From a bacterium (GTDB lineage Bacteria; Planctomycetota; UBA1135; UBA2386): a stretch of 64,000 nucleotides of DNA. The notes under the pieces were generated by a model. That model saw only the letters and a program-made list of their open reading frames with translations, was not told where the DNA came from and did not search any database. The stretch's first letter is position 1. Each line of letters begins with the position of its first letter. The stretch is taken from positions 620,001 to 684,000 of the forward strand of contig JAUILN010000001.1 in the NCBI GenBank assembly GCA_030432695.1. Direction: 5' to 3'. This document shows, one piece after another, positions 15,697 through 24,418 of the stretch. Made by a program: the position numbers and the translations under genes.

Positions 15697-17685
15697 TCAG
15701 AACGGGATGTCGTCCAGAGGCCCTTCCGAGGGTTCCACCTCGGCCCCATCGAACGGCAGCAGCCCGGTGATCCGGGAACGGCTGCGCCCGGCTTCGCGGA
15801 GCTGCTCGAACTCGAGCCAGGCGAGCACTGCCGGCGGATGCTCGGTCTCGGCGCGGTCGCTCGCGGCGAAGAAGCCGTCGAGATCGAGGCCGAGTCGCTG
15901 CAGACGACGCAGGCAGTCGAGCAGCACCTGGGGTTCGTCGAGGTGGCGCGCGACCACCGCCCGCCACCGGCCGCGGGTCCGGCGGGATGCGTGGCGCAGG
16001 CCGCAGCGGGTCTCGAGGCTGCGCAGGCGGCGGTCGACCTGGGCGGGTCGCGTCAATGGATCCGCACCGACTTGCTCCCAGGTCAGGGGCTCGGCTCGCA
16101 TGCCGCGGTCGGCGAATCGGCCCTCACGCGCCGCACGCAGGATCGGGCCGAGATCTGCCGACCGATGGGCGGGGAGTAGCCAGGCCTGGAACGGCGGCAG
16201 GTCGGGGAACAGCCAGGTCATCGGCCGACCGAGTTCGAAGTGCGCCCGCGGGTTGGCGATCTCCTCGGGAAGCAGCAGCGGGCGGGCGAGCGGCACGCGG
16301 TCGCGGACGTGCGGTCGCCAGGCCGATGCCTCGTCGCTCCATGCCTCGTGGATCACGACGCTCTCCACGGTCGCGGTGCCGGACAGTCGCGAGGCGTACT
16401 CCGCGTCTTCGAGTTCGAGCCCCGGCAGGAACACCTTGGTCGAGAACCCGGCGAGCACCGGACCCGTGCTCGGGCCGTAGGCGAGCCGGACCTGGCCGAG
16501 GTTCTGGGCCGCCGCGATGACGGTGACGCGGCGCGAGCGCAGGGTGTTGAGGCGGATCTCGAAGTCGGGGATGCGCCCCAGGACCGAGGCGAATTCGTCG
16601 AGGAACAGGGTGATCGGCCGCGGCAGCCGGCCACCGTGGCGTGGCTGGTCGGCGATCCGGATCAGCTCCGCGAAGAGCTGTTGGATCAGCAGGTTGAACA
16701 GCGGGCGCAGCCGTTCGACGTGCGCTTCAGGCACCACGACCAGCAGCACCGTCGGTCGCTCCACCAGCTGGCGGAACCGCAGCTCGTCCTGTGAGGTGAC
16801 CGCGCACAGCGCGCGATCCATGAAGGTCAGCAGGCGGTTGCTGGCATCGGTGAGGGCGGTGTGGGCGTTGTGCGACTCGGTCTGCAGGAACGCCCGGAAG
16901 CGCTCCAGCTGCGGGTGCTCGCCCTGGCGCTCGAACCAGCGCAGGAATTCGGTCCTCGGCAGGTTGAGGATCTCACGGACGCGGGCCAGGCTCGGCTGTT
17001 CGCGGGCGTCGGCGGTGAGCGCACAGAGGATGCCGGCGATCAGGTCGGTGCTGGTCTGGGTCCAGAACGGCGACTCGCTCGATCCGCCAGGCTGGCGCGC
17101 ATCCGCGGAGCGGCACATGTGCAGTGCGAGATCGAAGGCGGCGTCCGGAGCCAGGTCCTCCGGCGCCGGGTTCCAACCGAGGCTTCGCGTCGGATCGGTG
17201 AGGTCGATGCGCAACACGTCCGTGGGATCTCGCCCCGCGCGCCGCGCGATCTCGTCGATCGGCGCCGACAGCTCGCCCTTCACGTCGAACACCACCAGCG
17301 AGCGTCGCCGGTCGCGGAGCTGTGCGGCGATCATCGGGAGGACCAGTCCCGTGGTCTTGCCGGTGCCGGTCTGGCCGATCGCCAGGAGATGGCGACCCAA
17401 CCGTTCCTCGCCCAGATGCATGCGCCGGCCGTAGAGCGCCGCCACGCCGAGCGGATTGGGATCGGTGACGATCGGCGCGAAGCCGTCGAGAATCGTCACG
17501 TGCGGATCGCTCGGGTCTGCGACCAGCAGCTCCTGGAGGTCGTCCTTGTCAGCCCAGCGAGCCGCGCCGTGGACCGGAGCGGCAAACGGTCGCGGGCGAG
17601 GCGGTAAGGCGTCGTGGGAATGGAGGAACTCGGCATCCTCCCAGAACGGCCGGGAATCGCCGTCGTCGGCACTGCTTCGCTTCAC
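15697..17685 (-). CDS. VirD4/TraG-type coupling-protein-like ATPase without membrane anchor
   Basis: The protein is 662 aa from a GTG at 17685, chosen because GGGAGG sits 7 nt upstream and because the open frame farther upstream is not protein-like. Walker A GQTGTGKTT lies at about 104-112 (Lys110) and Walker B ITLFLDEF at about 358-365. A VirD4/TraG-like phrase follows, with a conserved Gln (AAAQNLGQVRLAYG). Other segments (SLVVFDVKGEL, SLGWNPAP, SPFWTQTSTDLIAG) are typical of type IV secretion coupling ATPases. The usual two N-terminal membrane helices are missing. No relaxase, mating-pair or type IV secretion genes lie nearby. The role in DNA or protein transfer is therefore uncertain. Confidence 0.8.
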   Translation of the reverse strand: MKRSSADDGDSRPFWEDAEFLHSHDALPPRPRPFAAPVHGAARWADKDDLQELLVADPSDPHVTILDGFAPIVTDPNPLGVAALYGRRMHLGEERLGRHLLAIGQTGTGKTTGLVLPMIAAQLRDRRRSLVVFDVKGELSAPIDEIARRAGRDPTDVLRIDLTDPTRSLGWNPAPEDLAPDAAFDLALHMCRSADARQPGGSSESPFWTQTSTDLIAGILCALTADAREQPSLARVREILNLPRTEFLRWFERQGEHPQLERFRAFLQTESHNAHTALTDASNRLLTFMDRALCAVTSQDELRFRQLVERPTVLLVVVPEAHVERLRPLFNLLIQQLFAELIRIADQPRHGGRLPRPITLFLDEFASVLGRIPDFEIRLNTLRSRRVTVIAAAQNLGQVRLAYGPSTGPVLAGFSTKVFLPGLELEDAEYASRLSGTATVESVVIHEAWSDEASAWRPHVRDRVPLARPLLLPEEIANPRAHFELGRPMTWLFPDLPPFQAWLLPAHRSADLGPILRAAREGRFADRGMRAEPLTWEQVGADPLTRPAQVDRRLRSLETRCGLRHASRRTRGRWRAVVARHLDEPQVLLDCLRRLQRLGLDLDGFFAASDRAETEHPPAVLAWLEFEQLREAGRSRSRITGLLPFDGAEVEPSEGPLDDIPF

Positions 17686-18027
17686 CCTGTCCGCCTCCCG
17701 GGCCTCGACGATCCCGGTCGAGCAGCTCGCCGTCCGCCGACCACGTGTCGTGGGAACGTGCGGCGGACACCGGCTGCATTCCGGGTGGAAGCGCGCCGTC
17801 CGCGCACCGCCTGACCGCGGACCGCGCCCGGTTCCGCGCGGCATTTCCGACACGGCGTCGGACGGGGGAGATGCCGCGCGTTCCACCCGCGGAGCGTTTT
17901 GCCAACTCACGACTCCACTGGCAACCCACGGTGACGGGGTGATGCTCCCGGACCGACCGCGAGGCCGCATGACGTCTCGGTTCGAGGTGCGCGGAGTTTC
18001 TGAAGATCCGCGCTGCGATCGATCCGT
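17686..18027. other. Intergenic region upstream of the VirD4-like gene, no gene seen
   Basis: 342 bp separate the start of the VirD4-like gene from the stop of the antiporter gene, both on the minus strand. Reading frames here are Arg/Pro/Ser-rich and look like random GC-rich translation. An in-frame ATG at 17844 could extend the VirD4-like protein by 53 residues but lacks a good ribosome binding site and conserved content. No further motif was found. Confidence 0.5.
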
Positions 18028-19734
18028 TCACCGGGTGGAGGAGGTGTCGTCGTCGAGGTAGCGGTTGAAGCCCTCGGTTTCCTCGCCGTGCAAGATCTCG
18101 TAGGCGTGCGCCGGCGAACTCGCGGCGAACAGCGCCTGCCGCACGTTGTCGTCGACCCCGAAGGTGCGCGCGATCGCAGCGAGGACCTCGAGATGCCGGT
18201 CCCGCGCGCCAGATGGCGTCGCCACCAGTACCAGGCAGTGCACCGGCTTGCCGTCGGGGGTGGGGAACGGCAGGCCCTCGCGACTGATCGCCATCACGCC
18301 GCGCATCTCGTCTCCCGCGGTGAGTTCACCGTGCGGAATGGCGAGGCCCTGGCCGATGCACGTCGACACCTGGGCCTCGCGGTCGAGGATCGAGCGCAGC
18401 AGCTGCGCACGGTCCACGCCTTCCAGGCGGTGCGAGTCGATCAGCAGGTCGGTGAGCTTCTCGATCGCATGCTCCATGCGGTCGGCCTGCAGCCCGGTGA
18501 CGATGTTCTCCTCCTGCAGGAAGTCGAGGATCCGGGCCCGATCGCGGCCGGCCTCACCGCTGCGTCGCAGGGCCCAGCGGGTCAGCAGCGGGCCGATCAC
18601 CTCGTTGGCGGTCACGCAGCCGAGCACCGTGGCCACGAAGGTGTCGTGCAACGGCGCGAAGGCCGGATCGTCCTGGATCACCACCACGAGACCCACCGCC
18701 AGACCCGCCTGGGGCGTCAGCGCCAGGCCGAGCAGGTTGCGGACCCGCGCCGGCGCACCCGCGATCGTCATCGCCAGCTGTGCGGCGAGCAGCTTGCCGA
18801 GCATCCGGCCGACCACCACGATGCCGACCAGCAGACCGACCTCGGCGGCGTGCTCCAGATGGAGGTGGAGGCCGGCGAGGGTGAAGAACACCGCGAGGAT
18901 GGCCGGGCGGAGGTTCTCGAAGAACGACTCGACGAACTCGTCCTTGTTCGGGGTGAGGTTGGCCTGCGCCACCCCCAGGAACAGGCAGGTCAGCAGGGGC
19001 GAGACATCGGTCAGGCGCGAGACCCCGACCACGACCAGGATCGTGACGATCGCCGCGGTGGTCTGGCGGCCGAGGCGCACGGTCCTGCGGGTGAACCAGA
19101 CGATGCCGATGCCTGCGAGGCCGCCGATCAGTGCCGACAGGGCCAGCTGGCGGAGCGGCTCGCTGGCGATCGCCCAGAGCGAGTCGTCGGCATCGGGGAC
19201 CAGCTGGCCGCGAGTCACCGCCCGCGCCAGCTCGAACAGCACCACGCAAGCGATGTTGTTGAGGGCGACGGCGGCGATCAGGGTCTTGACGAACACGCCC
19301 TTGGCGCGGCACTCGGCAACCACCGCCACCACCGTGGCCGGAGCGGTCGACACCGCCACGGTGGCGATCAGCAGCGACGTCGACCAGTCGGCGTGCCCGC
19401 TGTAGAACAGCGCGCCGAACACGATCAGCGGCGTGAACACCGCCTCGCCGAGCAGCAGGTAGAACAGCCGGCGGCCGGCGTTGCGCAGCCGCCGCACGTC
19501 GAGGTGCGAGCCGACCGTCAGCGCCATCAGGCCGAGCGCGAAGCGGGTCAGCGGGGTGAGGCTGCCGGTTGCGCCGGCGCCGAACGCGTCGAGCACCGAG
19601 GGGCCGAGCAGGAAGCCGGCGAGGATCTGGCCGGTGACGGCGGGCAGCCGGGCGCGGCGGGCAGCGAAGCCCAGCAGCGCACCGCTGAGCAGGACCACGC
19701 CCAGCATGGTCAGGGGGTCGCGGAGTGCGTCCAT
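18028..19734 (-). CDS. CPA2-family cation/proton antiporter fused to a PTS EIIA-type domain
   Basis: The protein is 568 aa from the ATG at 19734; a GTG at 19761 is an alternative. Residues about 5-400 hold some 11-12 membrane helices of the monovalent cation:proton antiporter-2 type (GQILAGFLLGPSVL, LTVGSHLDVRRL, FTLAGLHLHLEHA, LALTPQAGLAVGLVVV). Residues about 405-555 are a cytoplasmic PTS EIIA type-2 (fructose/nitrogen-like) domain with its phosphorylatable histidine at about H468 (GLAIPHGEL). The fusion suggests antiport activity controlled by phosphoryl transfer or by a bound regulator. Transported ions are probably Na+ or K+ against H+. It is a single gene, divergent from the sulfatase. 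Confidence 0.9.
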   Translation of the reverse strand: MDALRDPLTMLGVVLLSGALLGFAARRARLPAVTGQILAGFLLGPSVLDAFGAGATGSLTPLTRFALGLMALTVGSHLDVRRLRNAGRRLFYLLLGEAVFTPLIVFGALFYSGHADWSTSLLIATVAVSTAPATVVAVVAECRAKGVFVKTLIAAVALNNIACVVLFELARAVTRGQLVPDADDSLWAIASEPLRQLALSALIGGLAGIGIVWFTRRTVRLGRQTTAAIVTILVVVGVSRLTDVSPLLTCLFLGVAQANLTPNKDEFVESFFENLRPAILAVFFTLAGLHLHLEHAAEVGLLVGIVVVGRMLGKLLAAQLAMTIAGAPARVRNLLGLALTPQAGLAVGLVVVIQDDPAFAPLHDTFVATVLGCVTANEVIGPLLTRWALRRSGEAGRDRARILDFLQEENIVTGLQADRMEHAIEKLTDLLIDSHRLEGVDRAQLLRSILDREAQVSTCIGQGLAIPHGELTAGDEMRGVMAISREGLPFPTPDGKPVHCLVLVATPSGARDRHLEVLAAIARTFGVDDNVRQALFAASSPAHAYEILHGEETEGFNRYLDDDTSSTR

Positions 19735-19836
19735 CGAGACCGGGATCGGAGCCCCGCCCACCCTCCGGATCGGCGCCTGCGGGGCAGCCGAAGTCTATGC
19801 CCCGGGCCCGTGGCGGCGATGCAGTAACTTGCAGGC

Positions 19837-21303
19837 ATGCTGCGTCGCTCCGTGGTGTTCCTGACAGTCCTGCTCTGGGCGGGCGGATGCCTGCCGGCCC
19901 AGACATCCGCGGCAGTCGGATCGCCTGCCGAGGAGGTGAGGCCCCGCAACGTGCTGTTCCTGATCGCCGACGACCTGACCGCGAGCGTGCTCGGCTGCTA
20001 CGGCCACGCCGGAGGTGCCACGCCGACGATCGATGCGCTCGCGGCGCGCGGCCTGCGCTTCGAGCGCGCCTACTGTGACTTCCCGGTGTGCGGGCCGGCG
20101 CGTGCCGCGCTGATGTCGGGACTCTGCACGCGCACCCTCGGCATCCTGGGAAATGGTGGGGCCGGTCGGCTGGAGGAGGTCCTGGGCAAGCGGCCTACCC
20201 TGCCGGAGTGGTTCCGTCGCGCGGGCTTCCACACCGCGCGGGTGGGCAAGATCTTCCACATGCGGGTGCCGGGTGACATCACCGCCGGCGTGCACGGTCC
20301 CGACCACGCCGCGTCGTGGACCGAGCGCCACAGCCTGCGGGCACCCGAGTGGCAGAGCGACGGCGAGGCCGAGCACCTGTCGCGCGAGAAGCTGCGATTC
20401 GAGACCGACCGTCACTACAACCTCGGCTTCGGCACCGCGTTCTACTGCGTGCAGGTGCCGGGCGACGGCATCGAGCAGCACGATGCCCAGGCCGCGGCCA
20501 AGGCGGTCGAGATCCTCGAGCAGCGGGCCGCGGCCGAGGAGCCGTTCTTCCTCGCGGTCGGCTTCGTCCGTCCGCACGTGCCGCTGGTCGCGCCGGCGGA
20601 GCTGTTCGCCGCGCATCCGCCGGAGCAGGCGGCGCTGCCCGCGCGGGTCGAGGCCGATCTCGACGACATCCCCGCGGCGGGCCGGACCCGCTCCGAGGCG
20701 CAGTGGGGCCTCGAGGACGTCGACAAGCAGCGCCGGGTGCACCAGGCCTACCTCGCGTCGACGGCGTTCCTCGATGCACAGGTCGCTCGCGTCCTCGGTG
20801 CGCTGCACGACCTCGGCCTTGCCGACGACACGCTGGTGGTGTTCACCTCCGACCACGGCTACCACCTCGGCGAGCACGGCTTCTGGCAGAAGCTGAGCCT
20901 GCACGAGGAGTCGGCGCGGGTGCCGCTGCTCGTCGCGGGGCCGGGGGTCACGCCGGGCGTCGCAGCGGGCCTGGTGCAGGCGATCGACCTCTACCCGACC
21001 CTCGTCGAGGCCGCGGGTCTCGATCGGCCGGAGCACCTGCAGGGCGCGAGCCTCCTGCCGATGCTGCGCGATCCCGAGGCCCGCGTGCACGACGCGGTGT
21101 TCGCGACCCGCGGCAGCGGCGACCTCGTCCGCACCGAGGACTGGGCGTTGCTGGCCTGGGAGGACGGTTCCCGTGAGCTCTACGACATGCGCGACGACCC
21201 GCGCCAATTCCGCAACCTCGCCGGGCGCTCCGGATACGAAGCGGAGCAGCGTCGTCTGGAGGCCCGCCTGGAACGGTGGCGGAGCAGCCTAGGGGATCGC
21301 TGA
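19837..21303 (+). CDS. Secreted sulfatase (iduronate-2-sulfatase-like)
   Basis: The 488-aa enzyme belongs to the type I (formylglycine) sulfatases. The catalytic signature CxPxR is C85-G-P-A-R89; Cys85 should become formylglycine by the maturation enzyme. Metal-binding Asp45 and Asp46 (LIADDLTAS) and the late FTSDHGYHLGEHGFWQK segment (Asp-His) are present. The overall pattern (KIFHM, RPHVPLVAP, LYDMRDDPRQFRNLAG) is that of the iduronate-2-sulfatase-like group common in planctomycetes, which attack sulfated polysaccharides. The N-terminus has a hydrophobic segment with AGGC18, possibly a weak lipobox, so it may be a lipoprotein or periplasmic. No anaerobic sulfatase-maturase is nearby. Confidence 0.93.
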   Translation: MLRRSVVFLTVLLWAGGCLPAQTSAAVGSPAEEVRPRNVLFLIADDLTASVLGCYGHAGGATPTIDALAARGLRFERAYCDFPVCGPARAALMSGLCTRTLGILGNGGAGRLEEVLGKRPTLPEWFRRAGFHTARVGKIFHMRVPGDITAGVHGPDHAASWTERHSLRAPEWQSDGEAEHLSREKLRFETDRHYNLGFGTAFYCVQVPGDGIEQHDAQAAAKAVEILEQRAAAEEPFFLAVGFVRPHVPLVAPAELFAAHPPEQAALPARVEADLDDIPAAGRTRSEAQWGLEDVDKQRRVHQAYLASTAFLDAQVARVLGALHDLGLADDTLVVFTSDHGYHLGEHGFWQKLSLHEESARVPLLVAGPGVTPGVAAGLVQAIDLYPTLVEAAGLDRPEHLQGASLLPMLRDPEARVHDAVFATRGSGDLVRTEDWALLAWEDGSRELYDMRDDPRQFRNLAGRSGYEAEQRRLEARLERWRSSLGDR

Positions 21304-21326
21304 TCCGTGTCGTCGCGGCCTGCACC

Positions 21327-24300
21327 ATGATCGATCCTGACCGTCGCTGTCTAGTGCTCCTCGCGGTCCTGGGCCTGGCCACCTGCGCTGCGGCGCAGAG
21401 TTCCCTGCTCGCCGACATCCGCCCCGGCGCCCTGGATCGATCCCCCGACTCCGACCCGTCCGGATTCGTGCAAGTCGGCACGCGCACGTTCTTCACCGCG
21501 ACCGATCCGCGGCACGGGCGGGAGCTGTGGGCCATGGAGGCCCAAGCCGTCGCTCCGCGCATCGTCTTCGAGTTTCGTTCTGGGCCGGAAGACGGTCTGC
21601 AGCGCTCGGTTCGCCTGTTTCCCGTAGCGGGGGGTGTGGTTTTCCAACCGGTGCCCGTCGCGTGGTGGTTCTCGGACGGCACGCCTACGGGGACGTTTCC
21701 CGTGCTGGAAGGGATATCGGGACCACAGGGCGGCGTGTCCGTGGGGCCGCGCTCCGATGGCCAGCGGCTGTGGTTCGTCGGCTACTCGCTGGCTCGGGGC
21801 AATGAGCTGTACGTCACCGACGGGACGCTTGCTGGGACCCGACTCGTGAGCGACCTGCAACCCGGCGGGGCCAGCGGCTTCGCGGGACTCTCGATGCTGG
21901 TGCCGGACGGCCGTGGCGGCTGTTGGTTCAGCGCGAATGACGGAGTGAGCGGCCAGGAACTGTGGTTCACCGACGGGACCCGGGGCGGTAGCCGGCAGGT
22001 CGTCGACCTGGCGTCCGGGCCGGTGGGCAGCGCTGCCTTGCCGGTTGGGATGCTGGGTAGCGAGTTGGTGTTCTCGGTGCACGTTCAAGGTGTCGTATCG
22101 CCGGCGATGCTCGGCTTGTGGATCACCGACGGCACTGCAGCCAACACGCGGCGCATCTCTGCGGTGACCGCCCCTTTCGGCCGGATGGTCGAATCTGGAG
22201 GGAAGCTCTACTTCGCCGGCTTCGAACCGCTCACCGGGACAGAGCCGTGGGTGACCGATGGCACGCCGGCGGGCACCTTCCTCTTGGTAGACGCGGAACC
22301 CGGTCGCGACACCAGCTACCCGGACGACTTCACCGCGGTCGGAGGTCAAGTCTGGCTCGTCGCCCGTACCAGTGGATTCGGCCGCGAGCTGTGGACCACC
22401 GACGGTACCCAGGCGGGGACCTTCATGGCTGCTGACCTGGTGGTCGGGGAGGACGGGGTCACGGGTGGGGTGCACCGCGCCGGCACCGCGCTGGTGTTCG
22501 CGTCGCTCGATCCGACCGACTTCTCGATGGACATCTTGTCGTTCGATACGGTGTCGCGGACTGCAACCAGGCTCGTGGATCTACCGAGTGCCGGATTGCA
22601 GGCCCTGCCGCTGCAGTTTGCGGTGGTCGTCGGGGCCGAGGTCTGGTTCCCGAATGGCGATGCCACGCATGGCCGGGAACTCTGGCGCACCGACGGATCG
22701 GTCGCGGGTACGCGGCTCCTCGTGGATCTCGCGGTGACTTCACCGGGCTCCAATCCGCAGCCGATGCTGGTCGACAGCGGGTTGCGGGCCTGGTTCCTGG
22801 CTGACGATGGGGTGCACGGGCGGGAACCCTGGATCACCGACGGTACGCCAGCCGGCACGCGCTTGTGGGCCGACCTCGTCCCGGGCCCGGCAGGCAGCGA
22901 CCCTGCCACGCTGGTCGATGGCGACCGGATCTACTGGGTGATTCCGGGCGAGTTGTTCTCGACCGATCTGCTGGGAGGTGACCGCCAGACGCTGTCGCGC
23001 GCCGGGCCGTTCGGTCGGGAACTGGGGCGCGTCGGCGACCGGCTGTTCTTCAGCAAGCCGGGCGAGGTCTGGGCGCTGGATCTGGCGAGCCGCGCGACCA
23101 CCCGCGTCGCCAGCTTCAGCGATCCGGAGTTCGTCGTGCAACCCTGGGGCTTCGTCACCACCGAGACCGACCTGTACTTCCTCGCCGCCGACGCGGCGAG
23201 CGGCCGGAGTGGCCTCTGGATCACCGACGGCACCAGCAGCGGGACCCTGCTCGCGCTGCCCGTGTGGAGAGGCTCGCTGGAGGATCGCGAGAGCTTGGCG
23301 ATGGCGGCAGTCGGGCCGCAGCGGTTGCTCGTGTTGGCGGCGCCGGAGTTCCTGGGGCGAAGCGAACTCGTCGCCCTGGACCGTGCCGCGCCGACGCGTC
23401 TCCTGCAGTTCGCCTCGTTGCCGGGCCGGGTCGAGTTCGAAGTCTCCGGAGACCGGGCGTGGTTCGGCGCCTCCGAGCCGGGTTGGCCTTCCCAGCTCTG
23501 GGTCAGCGACGGAACCCGGTCGGGCACCAGCCGGATCACAGACATCCCGCGGACCGGCTTCCCGCCGGCCGGGATCGACGAGATCACGCGCGCCGGCGAC
23601 CTGCTGTTCTTCACCACCAGTGACCCGACCCACGGTGAAGAGCTCTGGGTCACCGATGGCTCGAGTGCTGGGACCCGCCTGTGCCGCGACATCGGCCCCG
23701 GCCTGACGAGCGGTGCGCCGCGCGGCGTGCGCGCCCTCGGCGAGGCGTCGGCGGTCGCGTTCGCCGCGTCCGATCCCCACGGAACCGAACTCTGGGTCAG
23801 CGACGGCACGCTGCAGGGCACCCGCCGACTCGTCGACGTCGATCCCGCCGGCGGCGCTTCGGGGGCGGTGTCGACCGCCGGCGTGGTGGGATCGTCGTTG
23901 GTCTTCCATGGCGAGGACATGCTCGCAGGTCGCGAGCCGCGGTGGGTCGGCCTCCCGGCTGCCGGCGGATTCGTGGGCCGCAACTACGGCGCGGGTTGCG
24001 CCGGCGCGGGTGGTGCACCGCCACCGCGACTCGGCGTGGTCGGCGATCCGGTCGTCGGCGCAGCGGCGTTCGCGCTCGATCTCCGAGGCGCACCCTCGCG
24101 AGCCGCCTCGGCCCTGTTGGTGACTGCGTCGCCCGCACCCGCACGGGTCGGCGCGTGCCATCTGTGGGCACTCGGCGCGGCGATCAACGTGCCGCGGTTC
24201 ACCAGCGGTGCCGGCACGGCGCGCGTCGCGCTGCCGATTCCCGTCGATTCGGCGCTGGCGGGCCTCCTGCTGCATGCGCAGTGGCTGGGCGCGGAGCCGG

Positions 24301-24362
24301 GCGGATCACTGCTCGGCGCGGCGAGCGCGACCGATGCCCTGTTGCTCGTGGTCGGTGTGTGA
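21327..24362 (+). CDS. Giant secreted ELWxxDGT-repeat protein, copy 1
   Basis: The 1011-aa protein has a signal peptide (residues about 9-22, cleavage around CAAAQ). From residue 25 to about 870 it consists of a dozen or more imperfect ~45-60-residue units. Each carries an ELW-x-T/S-DGT-x-x-GT motif (e.g. ELYVTDGTLAGT, EPWVTDGTPAGT, ELWTTDGTQAGT, QLWVSDGTRSGT), followed by a strand ending in DLxPG. These are ELWxxDGT repeats (beta-propeller-like). The last ~125 residues are the C-terminal module seen in other secreted proteins here. Function unknown; presumably surface or extracellular binding. Start at ATG 21327, 23 nt after the sulfatase stop, so co-transcription is possible. A 1030-aa paralogue follows. 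Confidence 0.9.
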   Translation: MIDPDRRCLVLLAVLGLATCAAAQSSLLADIRPGALDRSPDSDPSGFVQVGTRTFFTATDPRHGRELWAMEAQAVAPRIVFEFRSGPEDGLQRSVRLFPVAGGVVFQPVPVAWWFSDGTPTGTFPVLEGISGPQGGVSVGPRSDGQRLWFVGYSLARGNELYVTDGTLAGTRLVSDLQPGGASGFAGLSMLVPDGRGGCWFSANDGVSGQELWFTDGTRGGSRQVVDLASGPVGSAALPVGMLGSELVFSVHVQGVVSPAMLGLWITDGTAANTRRISAVTAPFGRMVESGGKLYFAGFEPLTGTEPWVTDGTPAGTFLLVDAEPGRDTSYPDDFTAVGGQVWLVARTSGFGRELWTTDGTQAGTFMAADLVVGEDGVTGGVHRAGTALVFASLDPTDFSMDILSFDTVSRTATRLVDLPSAGLQALPLQFAVVVGAEVWFPNGDATHGRELWRTDGSVAGTRLLVDLAVTSPGSNPQPMLVDSGLRAWFLADDGVHGREPWITDGTPAGTRLWADLVPGPAGSDPATLVDGDRIYWVIPGELFSTDLLGGDRQTLSRAGPFGRELGRVGDRLFFSKPGEVWALDLASRATTRVASFSDPEFVVQPWGFVTTETDLYFLAADAASGRSGLWITDGTSSGTLLALPVWRGSLEDRESLAMAAVGPQRLLVLAAPEFLGRSELVALDRAAPTRLLQFASLPGRVEFEVSGDRAWFGASEPGWPSQLWVSDGTRSGTSRITDIPRTGFPPAGIDEITRAGDLLFFTTSDPTHGEELWVTDGSSAGTRLCRDIGPGLTSGAPRGVRALGEASAVAFAASDPHGTELWVSDGTLQGTRRLVDVDPAGGASGAVSTAGVVGSSLVFHGEDMLAGREPRWVGLPAAGGFVGRNYGAGCAGAGGAPPPRLGVVGDPVVGAAAFALDLRGAPSRAASALLVTASPAPARVGACHLWALGAAINVPRFTSGAGTARVALPIPVDSALAGLLLHAQWLGAEPGGSLLGAASATDALLLVVGV

Positions 24363-24418
24363 GCGGTTGCGGTCCGCGCCGACTCGCCTCTGGAGTAGTT
24401 CTTCGTTTGGACAGCATC

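Noticed and set aside
17686..17970. Longer start for the VirD4-like gene
   Set aside because: The upstream residues are Arg/Pro/Ser-rich and unconserved, while the GTG at 17685 has a GGGAGG ribosome binding site at ideal spacing.
18088..19827. 579-codon plus-strand frame over the antiporter
   Set aside because: Mirror image of the real minus-strand gene, which has a clear EIIA domain and membrane helices.
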